Source of the DNA: Natrinema gelatinilyticum
GTDB taxonomy: Archaea > Halobacteriota > Halobacteria > Halobacteriales > Natrialbaceae
DNA: 64,000 nt
Assembly: GCF_024266705.1 (NCBI RefSeq)
Contig: NZ_CP100757.1
Location: 1-64,000 of the forward strand
Direction of reading: 5' to 3'
Below the pieces are notes generated by a model. It did no database searches. It worked only from the letters and a program-made list of their open reading frames with translations, and was not told where the DNA came from. Positions 44,178-53,313 of the stretch are shown piece by piece. Both the position numbers and the translations under genes were made by a program. Position 1 is the stretch's first letter. Every line of letters starts with the position of its first letter.

Positions 44178-45040
44178 AATGATTCCGCTGGATGTGTTTG
44201 GGTCGGAATCGGTCGCAGCGGCCCTGTTGGCGCAGGTTCGCCGGCGTAACGGTGCGCTTGTCCTCGCTGCCGTTCTGACTGGACGGTCAGACACGACAGC
44301 GACAGAGAGTTTCAGCGGTATCTCTGTAAGAATTGCGACCGCACGTTCAACGATAAGACTGACCGATCTTCGCTCACTCCAAAGTGCCCCTCCGTCGGTG
44401 ATTGTTCTCAATCTACGCGCTCCTCCAGTTTAACACGGTCCTCCGACAGGTTCGGTGCGAGATCGACGTTACGACGTTACTCACAAGACGGTACAGCGGC
44501 GCATCAAGCGCCTCGCCAGAGCGCTCGATACGCCTTTCTCGATATTATTGAACCAGTCGAAATCGACCAAGTGTACTCTCTGTCGGAAAGAAAGGCCGTG
44601 AGAGCGGCTCCTGGTCGCGCTCGCGGGGTCTCTCTACACGTGGACGTGGTTCGTACGACAGCGACAAGTCACCTGTGTTCATTCTCGTCGATCGTGGCAC
44701 CGAACAGAGGTTCGTGATCTTGGCGAAAGCCGCAGACGAACGGCGATTCAACTCCTGCTTGCTGACCGCCAGCAGGAGTCGCTTACTGTCTTTCCTTACG
44801 GCTTTCGAGGGTACGAATCGCTGGAAGACGACGCCACGTTCAACCGCGAATACGTTGTCCACGGCGGCTGTGAATACGCTGACAACGAGGTACATATCAA
44901 CACCTGTGAGAGCCCTATCGAGGCATCTCTAAGGACAAACTGATACAGTATCTCAGAGCCATCCAGCTCCGGCAGAAACTCTACCGAAACCCAAGACGAG
45001 ACGCACTCAAACACGCTGTCCACTATGCTCTGAAATTAAT
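44178..45040 (+). pseudogene. IS1595-family transposase relic
   Basis: Fragments in three frames keep the order of a haloarchaeal IS1595 (ISH4-like) transposase: MIPLDVFGSESVAAALLAQV, a zinc ribbon (CPRC ... YLCKNCDRTFNDKT), KKGRESGSWSRSRGLSTRGRGSYDSDK, FILVDRGTEQRFVILAKAADE, then GISKDKLIQYLRAIQLRQKLYRNP. Many shifts and stops; no terminal repeats found. The relic separates the tandem cyclases from the alcohol dehydrogenase gene and fills most of 44015-45095. Confidence 0.78.
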
Positions 45041-45064
45041 AATCTGTCACGTAAGAGCGGAAGC

Positions 45065-45076
45065 TAAATATAAATT
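45065..45076 (+). promoter_or_regulatory. TATA-like box setting the dehydrogenase start
   Basis: TAAATATAAATT is 20-31 bases before ATG 45096, favouring that codon over ATG 45081, which is only 5 bases away, and over ATG 45126. Confidence 0.5.
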
Positions 45077-45095
45077 CCCAATGAATTGCTCGCGT

Positions 45096-46172
45096 ATGGC
45101 ACGAAGTCAGCAGGTGCCCGCAGAGATGCGTGCACTCGTAGTCGAGACGGCTGGGAATTGGTCGATCGAGATGGTTGAGACACCCGAGATTGACGACGTC
45201 GACAACGTCCTCGTTGAGGTCGAGACGGTTTCGATCTGCGGGACGGACCCAAAGATCATCAATGGCTACGTCGACGGGTGGCCGCCGAGCTTTCCCTTCA
45301 TCCCCGGTCACGAGTGGTCTGGACGCGTGGTCGAGGTCGGCGAGGACGTCGAGCGCCTCGCGTCCGGCGACCGGGTGTTCGCTGAGAGCCACCACGGCTG
45401 CGGCCACTGCGAGCGCTGCCGCGAGGGGAAGTATAACCTCTGTGAGAACTACGCCGACTTCGAGGCCGGCCACCGCCAGATCGGCCACACCTCCAGCGGC
45501 ACCTACGCTGAGTACGCCGCGGTCCCGGCGGACACGCTCTATCACCTCGACGAGGAGCTCTCCTGGCGCGAGGGCGCCCTGCTCGACGTCAACGCGATCG
45601 CGCTGTACCTCACCGAGCGCGGGAAGGTGAGCCCTGGCGACACGGTCGCCGTCTTTGGCACCGGCACCGTCGGCCTTCTAGCCGTCCAGATAGCCAAGGC
45701 GATGGGCGCTACCACGGTCATTGGCGTCGGCAACCCCCAGCGAAACCACCTGGCCGAGGAGCTGGGCGCCGACTACACCATCTCCTACAAGGACGACAAC
45801 GTGGTCAAGCAGATATTCGACCTCACCGACGGCCTCGGCGTCGACATCTCGTTGGAGGCCGCAGGCCAGGGCGTCGCCTTCCGTCAGGCTGTGGAGGTGA
45901 CCCGCAAGGGCGGGACCGTCAGCATGGATGGAATCCCCAACGAAAACCTCCAGGAGATCCCAATGGCCGACCTGGTCACCAACGAGATCGAATTCCGCGG
46001 CTGCCGCGCCCACGCCAACCGCGCGGATGCCAGCGCCCGCCTAGTCAAGAACGGCCGGGTTGAGGTCGACCCGCTGTTCACTCACGAGTTCGACTTCGAG
46101 GACTTCCACGAGGCCTATGAGACGTTCACCGAGCGCAAGGACGACGCCGTCAAGGTGGCGCTGACGTTCTGA
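45096..46172 (+). CDS. Zinc-dependent alcohol dehydrogenase (MDR)
   Basis: A 358-residue medium-chain dehydrogenase. Catalytic zinc: cysteine in SICGTDPK and GHEWSG. Structural zinc: HHGCGHCERCREGKYNLC, four cysteines. NAD(P) site: VAVFGTGTVGLLAVQIAKAMGA. It resembles sorbitol/threonine dehydrogenase-like enzymes. Expected to oxidise a secondary alcohol intermediate to a ketone, upstream of the MBL and BKACE steps. Preceded by the IS1595 relic, whose remains end about 20 bases before the promoter box. Confidence 0.9.
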   Translation: MARSQQVPAEMRALVVETAGNWSIEMVETPEIDDVDNVLVEVETVSICGTDPKIINGYVDGWPPSFPFIPGHEWSGRVVEVGEDVERLASGDRVFAESHHGCGHCERCREGKYNLCENYADFEAGHRQIGHTSSGTYAEYAAVPADTLYHLDEELSWREGALLDVNAIALYLTERGKVSPGDTVAVFGTGTVGLLAVQIAKAMGATTVIGVGNPQRNHLAEELGADYTISYKDDNVVKQIFDLTDGLGVDISLEAAGQGVAFRQAVEVTRKGGTVSMDGIPNENLQEIPMADLVTNEIEFRGCRAHANRADASARLVKNGRVEVDPLFTHEFDFEDFHEAYETFTERKDDAVKVALTF

Positions 46173-46248
46173 ACCCTGACTATGCCGCGACCATGGGACG
46201 TCGACGCGCACTCATAGATTTAAGGTGTCAGCCCCGAGATTGTCCGGC

Positions 46249-47112
46249 ATGGTTCACTCGAACTGGGGCACCTGGTTTGTCAACGACGAGATCGAGGCGG
46301 CGGAACCGTCGGGACTGACGATGTGGTACCTCGGCGCCACTGGGTTCGTGCTGCGCACGCCCGAGGTGACCGTCTACGTCGACCCGTACTTCGGCGATGG
46401 GGACCCGCCGGGCATCGTGCGGATGCTCCCGGTCCCGCTCGATCCTGCGGACGCGACGACGTGCGACGCGGTCCTCGCCACGCACGAACACCTCGATCAC
46501 TTCCACCCACCGTCATACCGTCCACTGGTCGAGGACCTCGGCACCGACGTGTACGCGACGGCCGGCTGTTACGACGAGCCGCAGTCCGAAGAGGAGGTCG
46601 GTGTACCGGCCGAACAGAAGCACGTGGTGGCCGACGGCGACAGCTTCGAGATCGGCGACCTCGTCGTCCACGTCCGCGGCGCAAACGATCCGGCCGCCAT
46701 CGACGAGGTCTCGTACGTCTTTGAACACGAGTCGGGCACTTTCCTCAACGCCGGGGACAGCCGCCCGGACTACGAGGTGTTCCCGGCGATCGCCGAGGAA
46801 TTCGACCTCGACGCGGGAGTGCTGGCGATGGGCTCAGTGGGCAACGTTGCGGCCCCCGACGACGAGTCGATCGAGCGCACCGACTGGTACATGGACGAGA
46901 ACCAGATCGTCGAGGCCGCCAACATGCTCGAACTCGATCGGTTGCTGCCAGTCCACCACGACCTCTGGCGCGGCGTCACCCTGGACCCGGCCGTGCTCTC
47001 CCACCATGCCGCCTCCTTCGAGCACCCGCGTATCATCGAACACCCGACAATCGGCGACCGCTTCGATGTCGACAGGCCCGGATGCGTTCAGTCGGTCGCC
47101 ATGCCCGATTGA
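46249..47112 (+). CDS. MBL-fold hydrolase, UlaG-like
   Basis: A 287-residue metallo-beta-lactamase-fold protein. Metal motif THEHLDHF, then a late GDSRPDYE and HHDLW. The opening WYLGATGFVLRTPEVTVYVDPYF is that of UlaG/UPF0173-like lactonases rather than glyoxalase II or RNase J. The substrate may be a lactone formed in the pathway. ATG 46249 lies 30 bases after a TTTAAGG box; an earlier start at 46225 would overlap the promoter. It follows the dehydrogenase in the same direction and precedes the cupin. Confidence 0.86.
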   Translation: MVHSNWGTWFVNDEIEAAEPSGLTMWYLGATGFVLRTPEVTVYVDPYFGDGDPPGIVRMLPVPLDPADATTCDAVLATHEHLDHFHPPSYRPLVEDLGTDVYATAGCYDEPQSEEEVGVPAEQKHVVADGDSFEIGDLVVHVRGANDPAAIDEVSYVFEHESGTFLNAGDSRPDYEVFPAIAEEFDLDAGVLAMGSVGNVAAPDDESIERTDWYMDENQIVEAANMLELDRLLPVHHDLWRGVTLDPAVLSHHAASFEHPRIIEHPTIGDRFDVDRPGCVQSVAMPD

Positions 47113-47177
47113 GCCGTCACGAGACGGACGAGTCATCTGAGGGCGTTACGGCCCGTCCACGGTCAGCCGCCCCTTGC

Positions 47178-47191
47178 ACCGGAAAACTATT
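47178..47191 (+). promoter_or_regulatory. Promoter-like element before the cupin gene
   Basis: ACCGGAAAACTATT ends 24 bases before ATG 47216. Compare 41086-41098, where the same string less one G precedes a VOC gene. Confidence 0.4.
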
Positions 47192-47215
47192 GCCGACCCA
47201 GGGTTATCACGCAGC

Positions 47216-47629
47216 ATGGACGATGTGCCATACCACGTCATCGATCCCGACGAAGTGACGGTTCAGCCCGACCGCCCGGATATCGAGCCGGCGCCAGACC
47301 CGATCGCCGACACGTACTCGCTCAGCGACGCGGCGAACTTCGAGATCGTGGGCATTCGGAACAACGAGGTCGACATCGGCGAGCAGATCCCGCTTGCCTA
47401 CCACTACCACGAGACCCAGGAGGAGGCGTTCCTCGTACGGTCGGGGACCGTCCACGTGGAGACGCCTGAACGCGAGTACGTTGTCGAGGCCGGCGAGATG
47501 TTCCTCGTCGAGGGTGGCCACCCCCACCGGATGTTCGTCCCCGCCGACGCCGGGGAGCCAGCGACGGTGCTGAGTTTCGGTGCTCCCAGCGTCGACACCG
47601 GGCAAGTCTACGACTCCGATGATGCGTGA
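47216..47629 (+). CDS. Cupin-domain protein
   Basis: A 137-residue single cupin. Motif 1: LAYHYHETQEEAFLVRSGTVHVE, giving two histidines and a glutamate; motif 2: EMFLVEGGHPHRMFVP, giving the third histidine. A metal-binding small cupin; possible roles are isomerase, dioxygenase or binding protein. ATG 47216 preferred to 47174, which falls on the promoter-like element. It ends the plus-strand set dehydrogenase-MBL-cupin. Confidence 0.85.
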   Translation: MDDVPYHVIDPDEVTVQPDRPDIEPAPDPIADTYSLSDAANFEIVGIRNNEVDIGEQIPLAYHYHETQEEAFLVRSGTVHVETPEREYVVEAGEMFLVEGGHPHRMFVPADAGEPATVLSFGAPSVDTGQVYDSDDA

Positions 47630-47928
47630 GCACCTAATAGGGGTTCAGGAGGGCGGTCGTGGGCCGCCTGATCGACGGGGAATGGCGATCCGACGCAGCG
47701 AAGAACGCCGGCAACGAGGATAGCGGCACTGCGACTTCAATCCGACGGGATTCGTCCTGGTCGGTCCCGACTGCGATCTGACCGCGGATCACGACCGCGA
47801 CGAGCTATCGGACGGCCCGCCGGCAGCGCTATTCTCGTAATCGTCCGTCCTCGCGGGGTGAGATGCGTCGCTGTGGGGGCGCGGAGAACGAAAGAAGACG
47901 CCAGAGACCGATCTCGAGCAGTGGGTCG
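47630..47928. other. 300-base gap with a possible gene relic
   Basis: A plus-strand frame from GTG 47657 reads VGRLIDGEWRSDAAKNAGNE and soon stops. It faintly recalls the start of haloarchaeal glutathione-transferase-like or aldehyde dehydrogenase proteins, so it may be a leftover. Otherwise nothing is recognisable. Confidence 0.3.
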
Positions 47929-50553
47929 TCAGTCGTCAGCGGGCGTAGCCACTTCGGGCTTGTCGCGAACGCGGTCTCGGACGCGGTCGGACGTTAGCGG
48001 CATCTCGTCCACCTTGACGTCGAGCGGCTTGAGAGCGTCGTTGACCGAGGTGGCGATGCTGGCCGGAATGTCCATGATGCCAGTCTCCCCGAGGCCCTTC
48101 GCGCCGGACTTGGTGAAGACGCTCCATGTCTCCTGTTTTTCGATGTCCAGGTCAGGGATGTTCGTGATCGACGGCAGCATCATGTCGAAAAACGTCGTCG
48201 TCTGGGGCTGGCCGTCTTCAGTGTAGCCGAACTCCTCCTGGAGCGCGGCACCGATGCCCTGGGCAATCCCGCCGTGGAATTGCCCCTCGGCAATCTTCGG
48301 GTTGATGATGCGGCCAGAGTCACGCACGGAGAGGATCTTCGGCACCTCAATCTCGCCAGTCTCGATGTCGACGTCGACGATGACGACGTTCGCGGCAAAG
48401 GAGACACTCGGATAGGTCGGGCGCTTGCGGATCATCGCCTCCTTGAACCACTCGCTGTTGTCGTAGGCGACGTCCGGGTACTCGTAGTAGGCGTAGGTCT
48501 TCAGCTCGGCCTCGGGCTTGAAGAACGAGTCGCCCGTCTCCATGTACTTGTCAATCTCGACAAGGTCGGCCAGCGATAGGAAGTCGTTCTCCAGGCGCTC
48601 CTTGTGGCGTGCGTCGACCGGGTCGATTCCCTCGGTCGATTTCAGCTCCACGCCGCCCTCGGTGTACTCGACGTTCTCCACGTCGCAGCCAGGGCCCCAA
48701 TTCTCGGCGGCCAGCTCTTCGAGTTGCCCGCGGAGTTTCTCGCCGAGGCCGATTGCCGCGCTGGACATGACCGTCGCCATCCGCGAGGACGCACTGCCAA
48801 CGTCGCTCGCCACGTCGAGGTTGTCCTGCTGGGGCACGACGATGTCCTCGGGGGTGATGCCAAGCTCGTCAGCCATCAGCTGCGAGGCGATCGTCTGGTG
48901 GCCCTGACCCTGGTCGTCCGAGGATAGCTTCACGACAACCTTGCCGTCCGAGCGGATATACGCCTCAAGCGGCTCGGGCATCGTGACGACGTCGCTGAAG
49001 TCTCGGTTCTCCGGCGTATAGTAGGTCTCCAGCTCCTCCCGAGGGACGAACTGCCGAGTGTGGTAGTCATAACAGCCTAACCCAGGCTCAAGGATGAGCG
49101 TCGGTTTGGCGCCGCGGTAGATGCCCTCCTCGCGGAGCTCCTCGATCCGGTCGGGGTCGAGCATACCGCCGTCCATCTCCTCGTCGGCCTTCTCCCAGGC
49201 CTTCTTCAGCGTCGCGGCGTAGTCGCCCTCGCCGTAGGTGTTGGCCGACGGCGTCTTGTAGGGCATGTCCTCCTCGTCGATGTAGTTGTTGAGGCGGACG
49301 TCTATCGGGTCCATGTCGAGGGTGTCGGCGACCTCGTCGACGAGCATCTCCCAGACGAAGCTGTGGGCGGGCGTCCCGAATCCGCGGTAGGACGTCTGGG
49401 GCATCTTGTTGGTACAGACGATTTCGTACTCGTAGCGAGCGTTCTCGACGTCGTACGGCCCGTTGATGATCGCTAGCGGCTTCAGCACCTGATTGGTACA
49501 AATGAACCGCGGGAACGCCCCGAAGTTGTCGGCCAGCCAGAAGTCGTTGGCTAGGAACTCGCCGTCGTTGTTGAACGCCAGCCGGGCCTTGTACGTGCGG
49601 TCGGTCGACGCGCTGTCGCCGCCTTGGAGGTCCTCGACGCGGTCCTCGACATACTTGACGGGTTTGCCGTCGAGGATCTTCGAGGCCGCCGCCGTCATGA
49701 CGGCGTGGCGGTAGACCGTCGCGTGTTTAGTCCCGTAACTGCCACCGGCGGTTAGCGGCACCTCGACGCGGACCTCCTCGCGGGGCTCGTCGAGCGCGGC
49801 ATAGATGGCCACGTCGGCCCACGTGTGGAGCTGTTGGTTCGACCAGACGTGGAACTTCTCCTCGCCGTCCTCGGGGTGGGGGTTGTACGTGCTGACCGCG
49901 CCCGGGGTTTCGAGCGGGACGCCGGATGCCCGACTGTTCCACTTGAACTCCTTCTCGATGACGTGGTCGGCCTCCTCGAAGGCGCCCTCGGGGTCGCCCA
50001 GCTCGAACTGCTCGTCGAAGGCGATGTTCGACGGCGCGTTCGGGCCTTGCTCGGAGTAGATGACGTTCTCGTCCTCGCGGGCCTCCATCTCGTCGACGAC
50101 CGGGTCGAGTCGCTCGTAGTCGACCTTGACGAGGTCGACGATGTCCTCGGCGACGTAGCGGTCCTCGGCGACGACCATCGCGACGCACTGGCCGACGTAC
50201 GTTATCTTGTCCTCGGCCAGTGGTGGCTCGGCCCACTCCTGAATGCCGCAGATCATCGGCGCGAAGCCAGCCTCGTAGTAGTCGTCGATCGTGATGACCG
50301 CGTGGCAGTCGGGGTGTTCCTCAGCGGCGCTCGTGTCGATCTCGTTAATTTTTGCGTGCGGGTGGGGGCTCCGGACGTACGCGGCGTGACCGGCGTCGTG
50401 GGGGTTCCGGTCGTGGGTGTACTCCCGGTTGCCCGTCATGATCTGCTCGTCTTCCTTCCGGTCGTACTCTGTCCCGACGTACTGGTCGGGGGTCGGCTGT
50501 TGCTCGATTTCCGCTTGCACCTCTTCCTGACGAGTGTCCTCTGCTTGGCTCAT
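47929..50553 (-). CDS. Mo hydroxylase catalytic subunit, second enzyme
   Basis: An 874-residue molybdopterin subunit. Motifs: TAGGSYGTKHA near residues 266-276, where GGGFGxK is usual; QTSYRGFGTPAHSF; GQGHQT; and GAKGLGETG near 816-824 with the catalytic glutamate. The phenylalanine that normally contacts substrate in GGGFG is replaced by tyrosine and the third glycine by serine, so specificity may differ. It is longer than the region A enzyme (783), with an extended acidic N terminus. The Fe-S subunit is three bases upstream; the FAD subunit is probably the orphan at 40022. Confidence 0.92.
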   Translation of the reverse strand: MSQAEDTRQEEVQAEIEQQPTPDQYVGTEYDRKEDEQIMTGNREYTHDRNPHDAGHAAYVRSPHPHAKINEIDTSAAEEHPDCHAVITIDDYYEAGFAPMICGIQEWAEPPLAEDKITYVGQCVAMVVAEDRYVAEDIVDLVKVDYERLDPVVDEMEAREDENVIYSEQGPNAPSNIAFDEQFELGDPEGAFEEADHVIEKEFKWNSRASGVPLETPGAVSTYNPHPEDGEEKFHVWSNQQLHTWADVAIYAALDEPREEVRVEVPLTAGGSYGTKHATVYRHAVMTAAASKILDGKPVKYVEDRVEDLQGGDSASTDRTYKARLAFNNDGEFLANDFWLADNFGAFPRFICTNQVLKPLAIINGPYDVENARYEYEIVCTNKMPQTSYRGFGTPAHSFVWEMLVDEVADTLDMDPIDVRLNNYIDEEDMPYKTPSANTYGEGDYAATLKKAWEKADEEMDGGMLDPDRIEELREEGIYRGAKPTLILEPGLGCYDYHTRQFVPREELETYYTPENRDFSDVVTMPEPLEAYIRSDGKVVVKLSSDDQGQGHQTIASQLMADELGITPEDIVVPQQDNLDVASDVGSASSRMATVMSSAAIGLGEKLRGQLEELAAENWGPGCDVENVEYTEGGVELKSTEGIDPVDARHKERLENDFLSLADLVEIDKYMETGDSFFKPEAELKTYAYYEYPDVAYDNSEWFKEAMIRKRPTYPSVSFAANVVIVDVDIETGEIEVPKILSVRDSGRIINPKIAEGQFHGGIAQGIGAALQEEFGYTEDGQPQTTTFFDMMLPSITNIPDLDIEKQETWSVFTKSGAKGLGETGIMDIPASIATSVNDALKPLDVKVDEMPLTSDRVRDRVRDKPEVATPADD

Positions 50554-50556
50554 CTG

Positions 50557-51105
50557 TTAGTCATCTCCTTTAGCTTCTTGGGTGACGTTCTCTAGGTCGC
50601 CGGGCGAGTTGATTCGATCGGCGGCGTCCTTAACCGAGCGTACGATGTTCACGTAGCCGGTACAGCGGCAGATGTTCCCCGAGAGGGCCTCTTCGATCTC
50701 CTCGTCGCTGGGGTCGGGGTTGTCCTCGAGGAGTGACTTCGTCGCCATGATGAAGCCGCCGGTACAGAAGCCGCACTGCAGCCCGTGGTTCTTGTGGAAC
50801 GCTTCCTGGATGGGACCGAGTTCCCCATCGGCCTCGTTGAGTCCGGTCGAGGTCAACACGTCAGAGTCGTCCGCCTGCACCGCGTAGACCATACACGACT
50901 TGACCGACTTCCCCTCCAACTCGATCGTACACGCGCCGCAGGCACCGTGTTCGCAGCCGACGCGAACGTCGGTCTGGTCCGCTTTGTACCGGAGGAAGTC
51001 CGAGAGCTTCGTCCGGGGTTCGATATCTTGGACAATGTCCTGGCCATTGACAGTGATCGACACACGCTGCTCGGGTCGATCATCTTGGGTGGGATAACTT
51101 GGCAT
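50557..51105 (-). CDS. Mo hydroxylase 2Fe-2S subunit, second enzyme
   Basis: A 182-residue small subunit with both cluster domains: CEHGACGACTIELEG plus KSCMVYAVQ, and QCGFCTGGF with GNICRCTGY. ATG 51105 is followed by a short lead before the first strand; a longer frame to 51132 is less likely. Three bases separate its stop from the ATG of the large subunit. The pair forms an Fe-S/Mo two-gene unit on the minus strand, divergent from the BKACE gene. Confidence 0.93.
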   Translation of the reverse strand: MPSYPTQDDRPEQRVSITVNGQDIVQDIEPRTKLSDFLRYKADQTDVRVGCEHGACGACTIELEGKSVKSCMVYAVQADDSDVLTSTGLNEADGELGPIQEAFHKNHGLQCGFCTGGFIMATKSLLEDNPDPSDEEIEEALSGNICRCTGYVNIVRSVKDAADRINSPGDLENVTQEAKGDD

Positions 51106-51280
51106 GCTTACAATCCACAGTCTCGATATCATACTGCTGCTGCTTTAGCTTTTCCCCCGCGCATCGAGGGCCAGCTGAACACGTTCGGTCGGGGTGATCT
51201 GCCGGGTCGACCGCCGCCCCGTCCTATCTGAATCCAGACCATTCACAAACGTTATGCCGGGGCCGGCCAAGGTATGGGGC

Positions 51281-52225
51281 ATGCGCACTATCCCAAGTAG
51301 AAACGTCATCGTAACCTGCGCGGTAACTGGGGCCATCCACACTCCTACGATGTCGCCGCACCTGCCAGTGACGCCCGAGGAGATCGCCGAGGATGCCATC
51401 GCCGCCAGCGAGGCGGGTGCCGCCGTGATCCACCTGCATGTCCGCGACCCCGAGTCTGGTGAGCCCGTGACCGACCTGGACCTCTTCGAGGAAATCGCCG
51501 CGAAGATCGACCGCGAAACCGATGTGATCGTCCAGCCGACGACGGGCGGCGCGCCGACCATGGCGCCCGAGGAGCGCGTCCAGGTCGTCCCGCGGCTCGA
51601 CCCGGAGATGTGCTCTTGTAACATGGGCTCGATCAACTTCGGTCTGTACCCCATGGCCGAGAACTACGACGAGTGGGAGTACGACTGGGAGACCGAGTAC
51701 CTCGAGGGCACGGACACGCTCATCTTCCAGAACAGCTTCGCGGACCTGGAGGTCATGCTCGAGACGATGGACGATCACGACGTCGTCCCCAGCTTGGAGT
51801 GTTACGACGTCGGCCACCTGTACAACCTCGGCCACTGCATCGACCAGGGCTGGATCGACCCGCCGCTCCATCTGGAGTTCGTCCTCGGGATCAACGGCGG
51901 CATCGACGCCGACCCGAAGAACCTCGCGCACCTCAAGACTGTCGCCGACGGCCTATTCGGCGACGAATACTCTTTCTCGACGATCGGTGCCGGCCGCTCG
52001 CAGTTCGAGCTCACCACCCAGTCGATCTCGATGGGCGGCCACGCCCGCGTCGGCCTCGAGGATAACCTCTATCTCCGCCGCGGCAAGCTGGCCGAGAGCA
52101 ACGCCGACCAGGTCGAGAAGATCGTCGACCTCGCCTGGGAGGTCAGCGGTCGTGAGCCGGCCAGCGCCGACGAGGTCCGTGAGTTCCTGGCTCTGAAGGG
52201 CAGCGACGCGACGGCGTTCAATTGA
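51281..52225 (+). CDS. BKACE-family beta-keto acid cleavage enzyme
   Basis: A 314-residue TIM-barrel of the BKACE (DUF849) family, which condenses a beta-keto acid with acetyl-CoA to give acetoacetate and a new CoA ester. Zinc ligands: TGAIHTP and HLHVRD near residues 48-54. Later GINGGIDADPKNLAHLK, GAGRSQFELTT and MGGHARVGLEDN are the family signatures. ATG 51281 starts before the first strand (VIVTCAVTGA); ATG 51254 is also in frame. Its presence implies a beta-keto acid in the pathway. Confidence 0.92.
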   Translation: MRTIPSRNVIVTCAVTGAIHTPTMSPHLPVTPEEIAEDAIAASEAGAAVIHLHVRDPESGEPVTDLDLFEEIAAKIDRETDVIVQPTTGGAPTMAPEERVQVVPRLDPEMCSCNMGSINFGLYPMAENYDEWEYDWETEYLEGTDTLIFQNSFADLEVMLETMDDHDVVPSLECYDVGHLYNLGHCIDQGWIDPPLHLEFVLGINGGIDADPKNLAHLKTVADGLFGDEYSFSTIGAGRSQFELTTQSISMGGHARVGLEDNLYLRRGKLAESNADQVEKIVDLAWEVSGREPASADEVREFLALKGSDATAFN

Positions 52226-52252
52226 CTCGGCGCTCGTTTCTCTCCGCAACCC

Positions 52253-53272
52253 TCACGGGACGAGGACAGCCCGGAACTGCGCGTCGTTGTTCATCATTCG
52301 TTCGTAGGCCGCCGCCGCCTCCTCCAGCGAGAAGGTCTCGATCATCGGCGTGATGTCGCGCAGCGAGCTGAACTCGAGCGTATCCTGTGACTCGCGGGCC
52401 GTCCCCGAGGAATGGCCGCGCAGCGAGCGCTGGTTTTCGATCAGGTCCAGGATGCTGACTTCGATCGCGTCGTCGGGGACGCCCAGCGTGAGCAGCTGCC
52501 CCTGGACGGCTAGCCCGGGGACGATGGACTCGATGGCTTCGCTGCTTGGTGCGGTGGCGAGCAGCACCTTCGCCCCGCCGAGGCGCATCAGCTCCTCGGC
52601 TGGGTCGCTCACGGTCGAGTCGATGTAGTGGTCCGCGCCGAACTCGTAGGCGAGATCGCGCTTTTCGGTCCCTCGAGAGATGGCAACCGTCTCGAGGCCG
52701 GCCGCGGCAGCGTACTGAACGCCGAGGTGACCGAGCCCGCCCAGCCCCTGGACAGCGGCGACGTCGCCGGGACCGGCGTTGCTCTTTCGGAGCGCGTTGA
52801 ACGTGCTTACGCCGGCACAGAGCAGCGGCGCCGCGTCCACGGCGTTGAGGCTGGTCGGGATGCGCGCCAGCGCGTGCTCCAGGACGGTCACGTACTCGGC
52901 GTAGCCCCCGTCGATGTCGATCCCCGTGACCTTCTCGTGCTCGCAGTCGATGAACTCTCCGCGGCGACAGGGCTCGCAACTGAAACAGTGGTCGCCGTGC
53001 CACCCGACGCCGACTCGCTGGCCCTCCGACCAAGTGTCGACGTCGTCGCCGACGACGTCAATGCGCCCGGCGATCTCGTGGCCGGGGACCCGCGGGTACT
53101 CGATGCTGGGCCAGGACCCTTCTTTAGTGTAGGAATCGCTGTGACAGACGCCGCAGGCCTCAACCTTGACCCGCACCTCTTTCCGGCCGAGCTCCGGGAT
53201 TGGGCGGTCGACCACTTCGAACGGACCGCCGGCTTCGGCTACCTGTACTGCTCGCATAGTCTCGCTGCTCAT
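52253..53272 (-). CDS. Zinc-dependent alcohol dehydrogenase (MDR, AdhP-like)
   Basis: A 339-residue MDR enzyme. Catalytic zinc: GVCHSD and GHEIAG. Structural zinc: CFSCEPCRRGEFIDC. NAD(P) site: VQGLGGLGHLGVQYAAAAG. This is the class of bacterial AdhP/AdhA-like and cinnamyl-alcohol-type dehydrogenases. ATG 53272 is chosen over an upstream start at 53293. It converges with the BKACE gene (27 bases between the stops) and could interconvert an aldehyde and alcohol before the dehydrogenase at 26188. Confidence 0.9.
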   Translation of the reverse strand: MSSETMRAVQVAEAGGPFEVVDRPIPELGRKEVRVKVEACGVCHSDSYTKEGSWPSIEYPRVPGHEIAGRIDVVGDDVDTWSEGQRVGVGWHGDHCFSCEPCRRGEFIDCEHEKVTGIDIDGGYAEYVTVLEHALARIPTSLNAVDAAPLLCAGVSTFNALRKSNAGPGDVAAVQGLGGLGHLGVQYAAAAGLETVAISRGTEKRDLAYEFGADHYIDSTVSDPAEELMRLGGAKVLLATAPSSEAIESIVPGLAVQGQLLTLGVPDDAIEVSILDLIENQRSLRGHSSGTARESQDTLEFSSLRDITPMIETFSLEEAAAAYERMMNNDAQFRAVLVP

Positions 53273-53313
53273 ACACCCAGAATGCTTCGGCATCTGGTAT
53301 AGTCCTTATCCCC

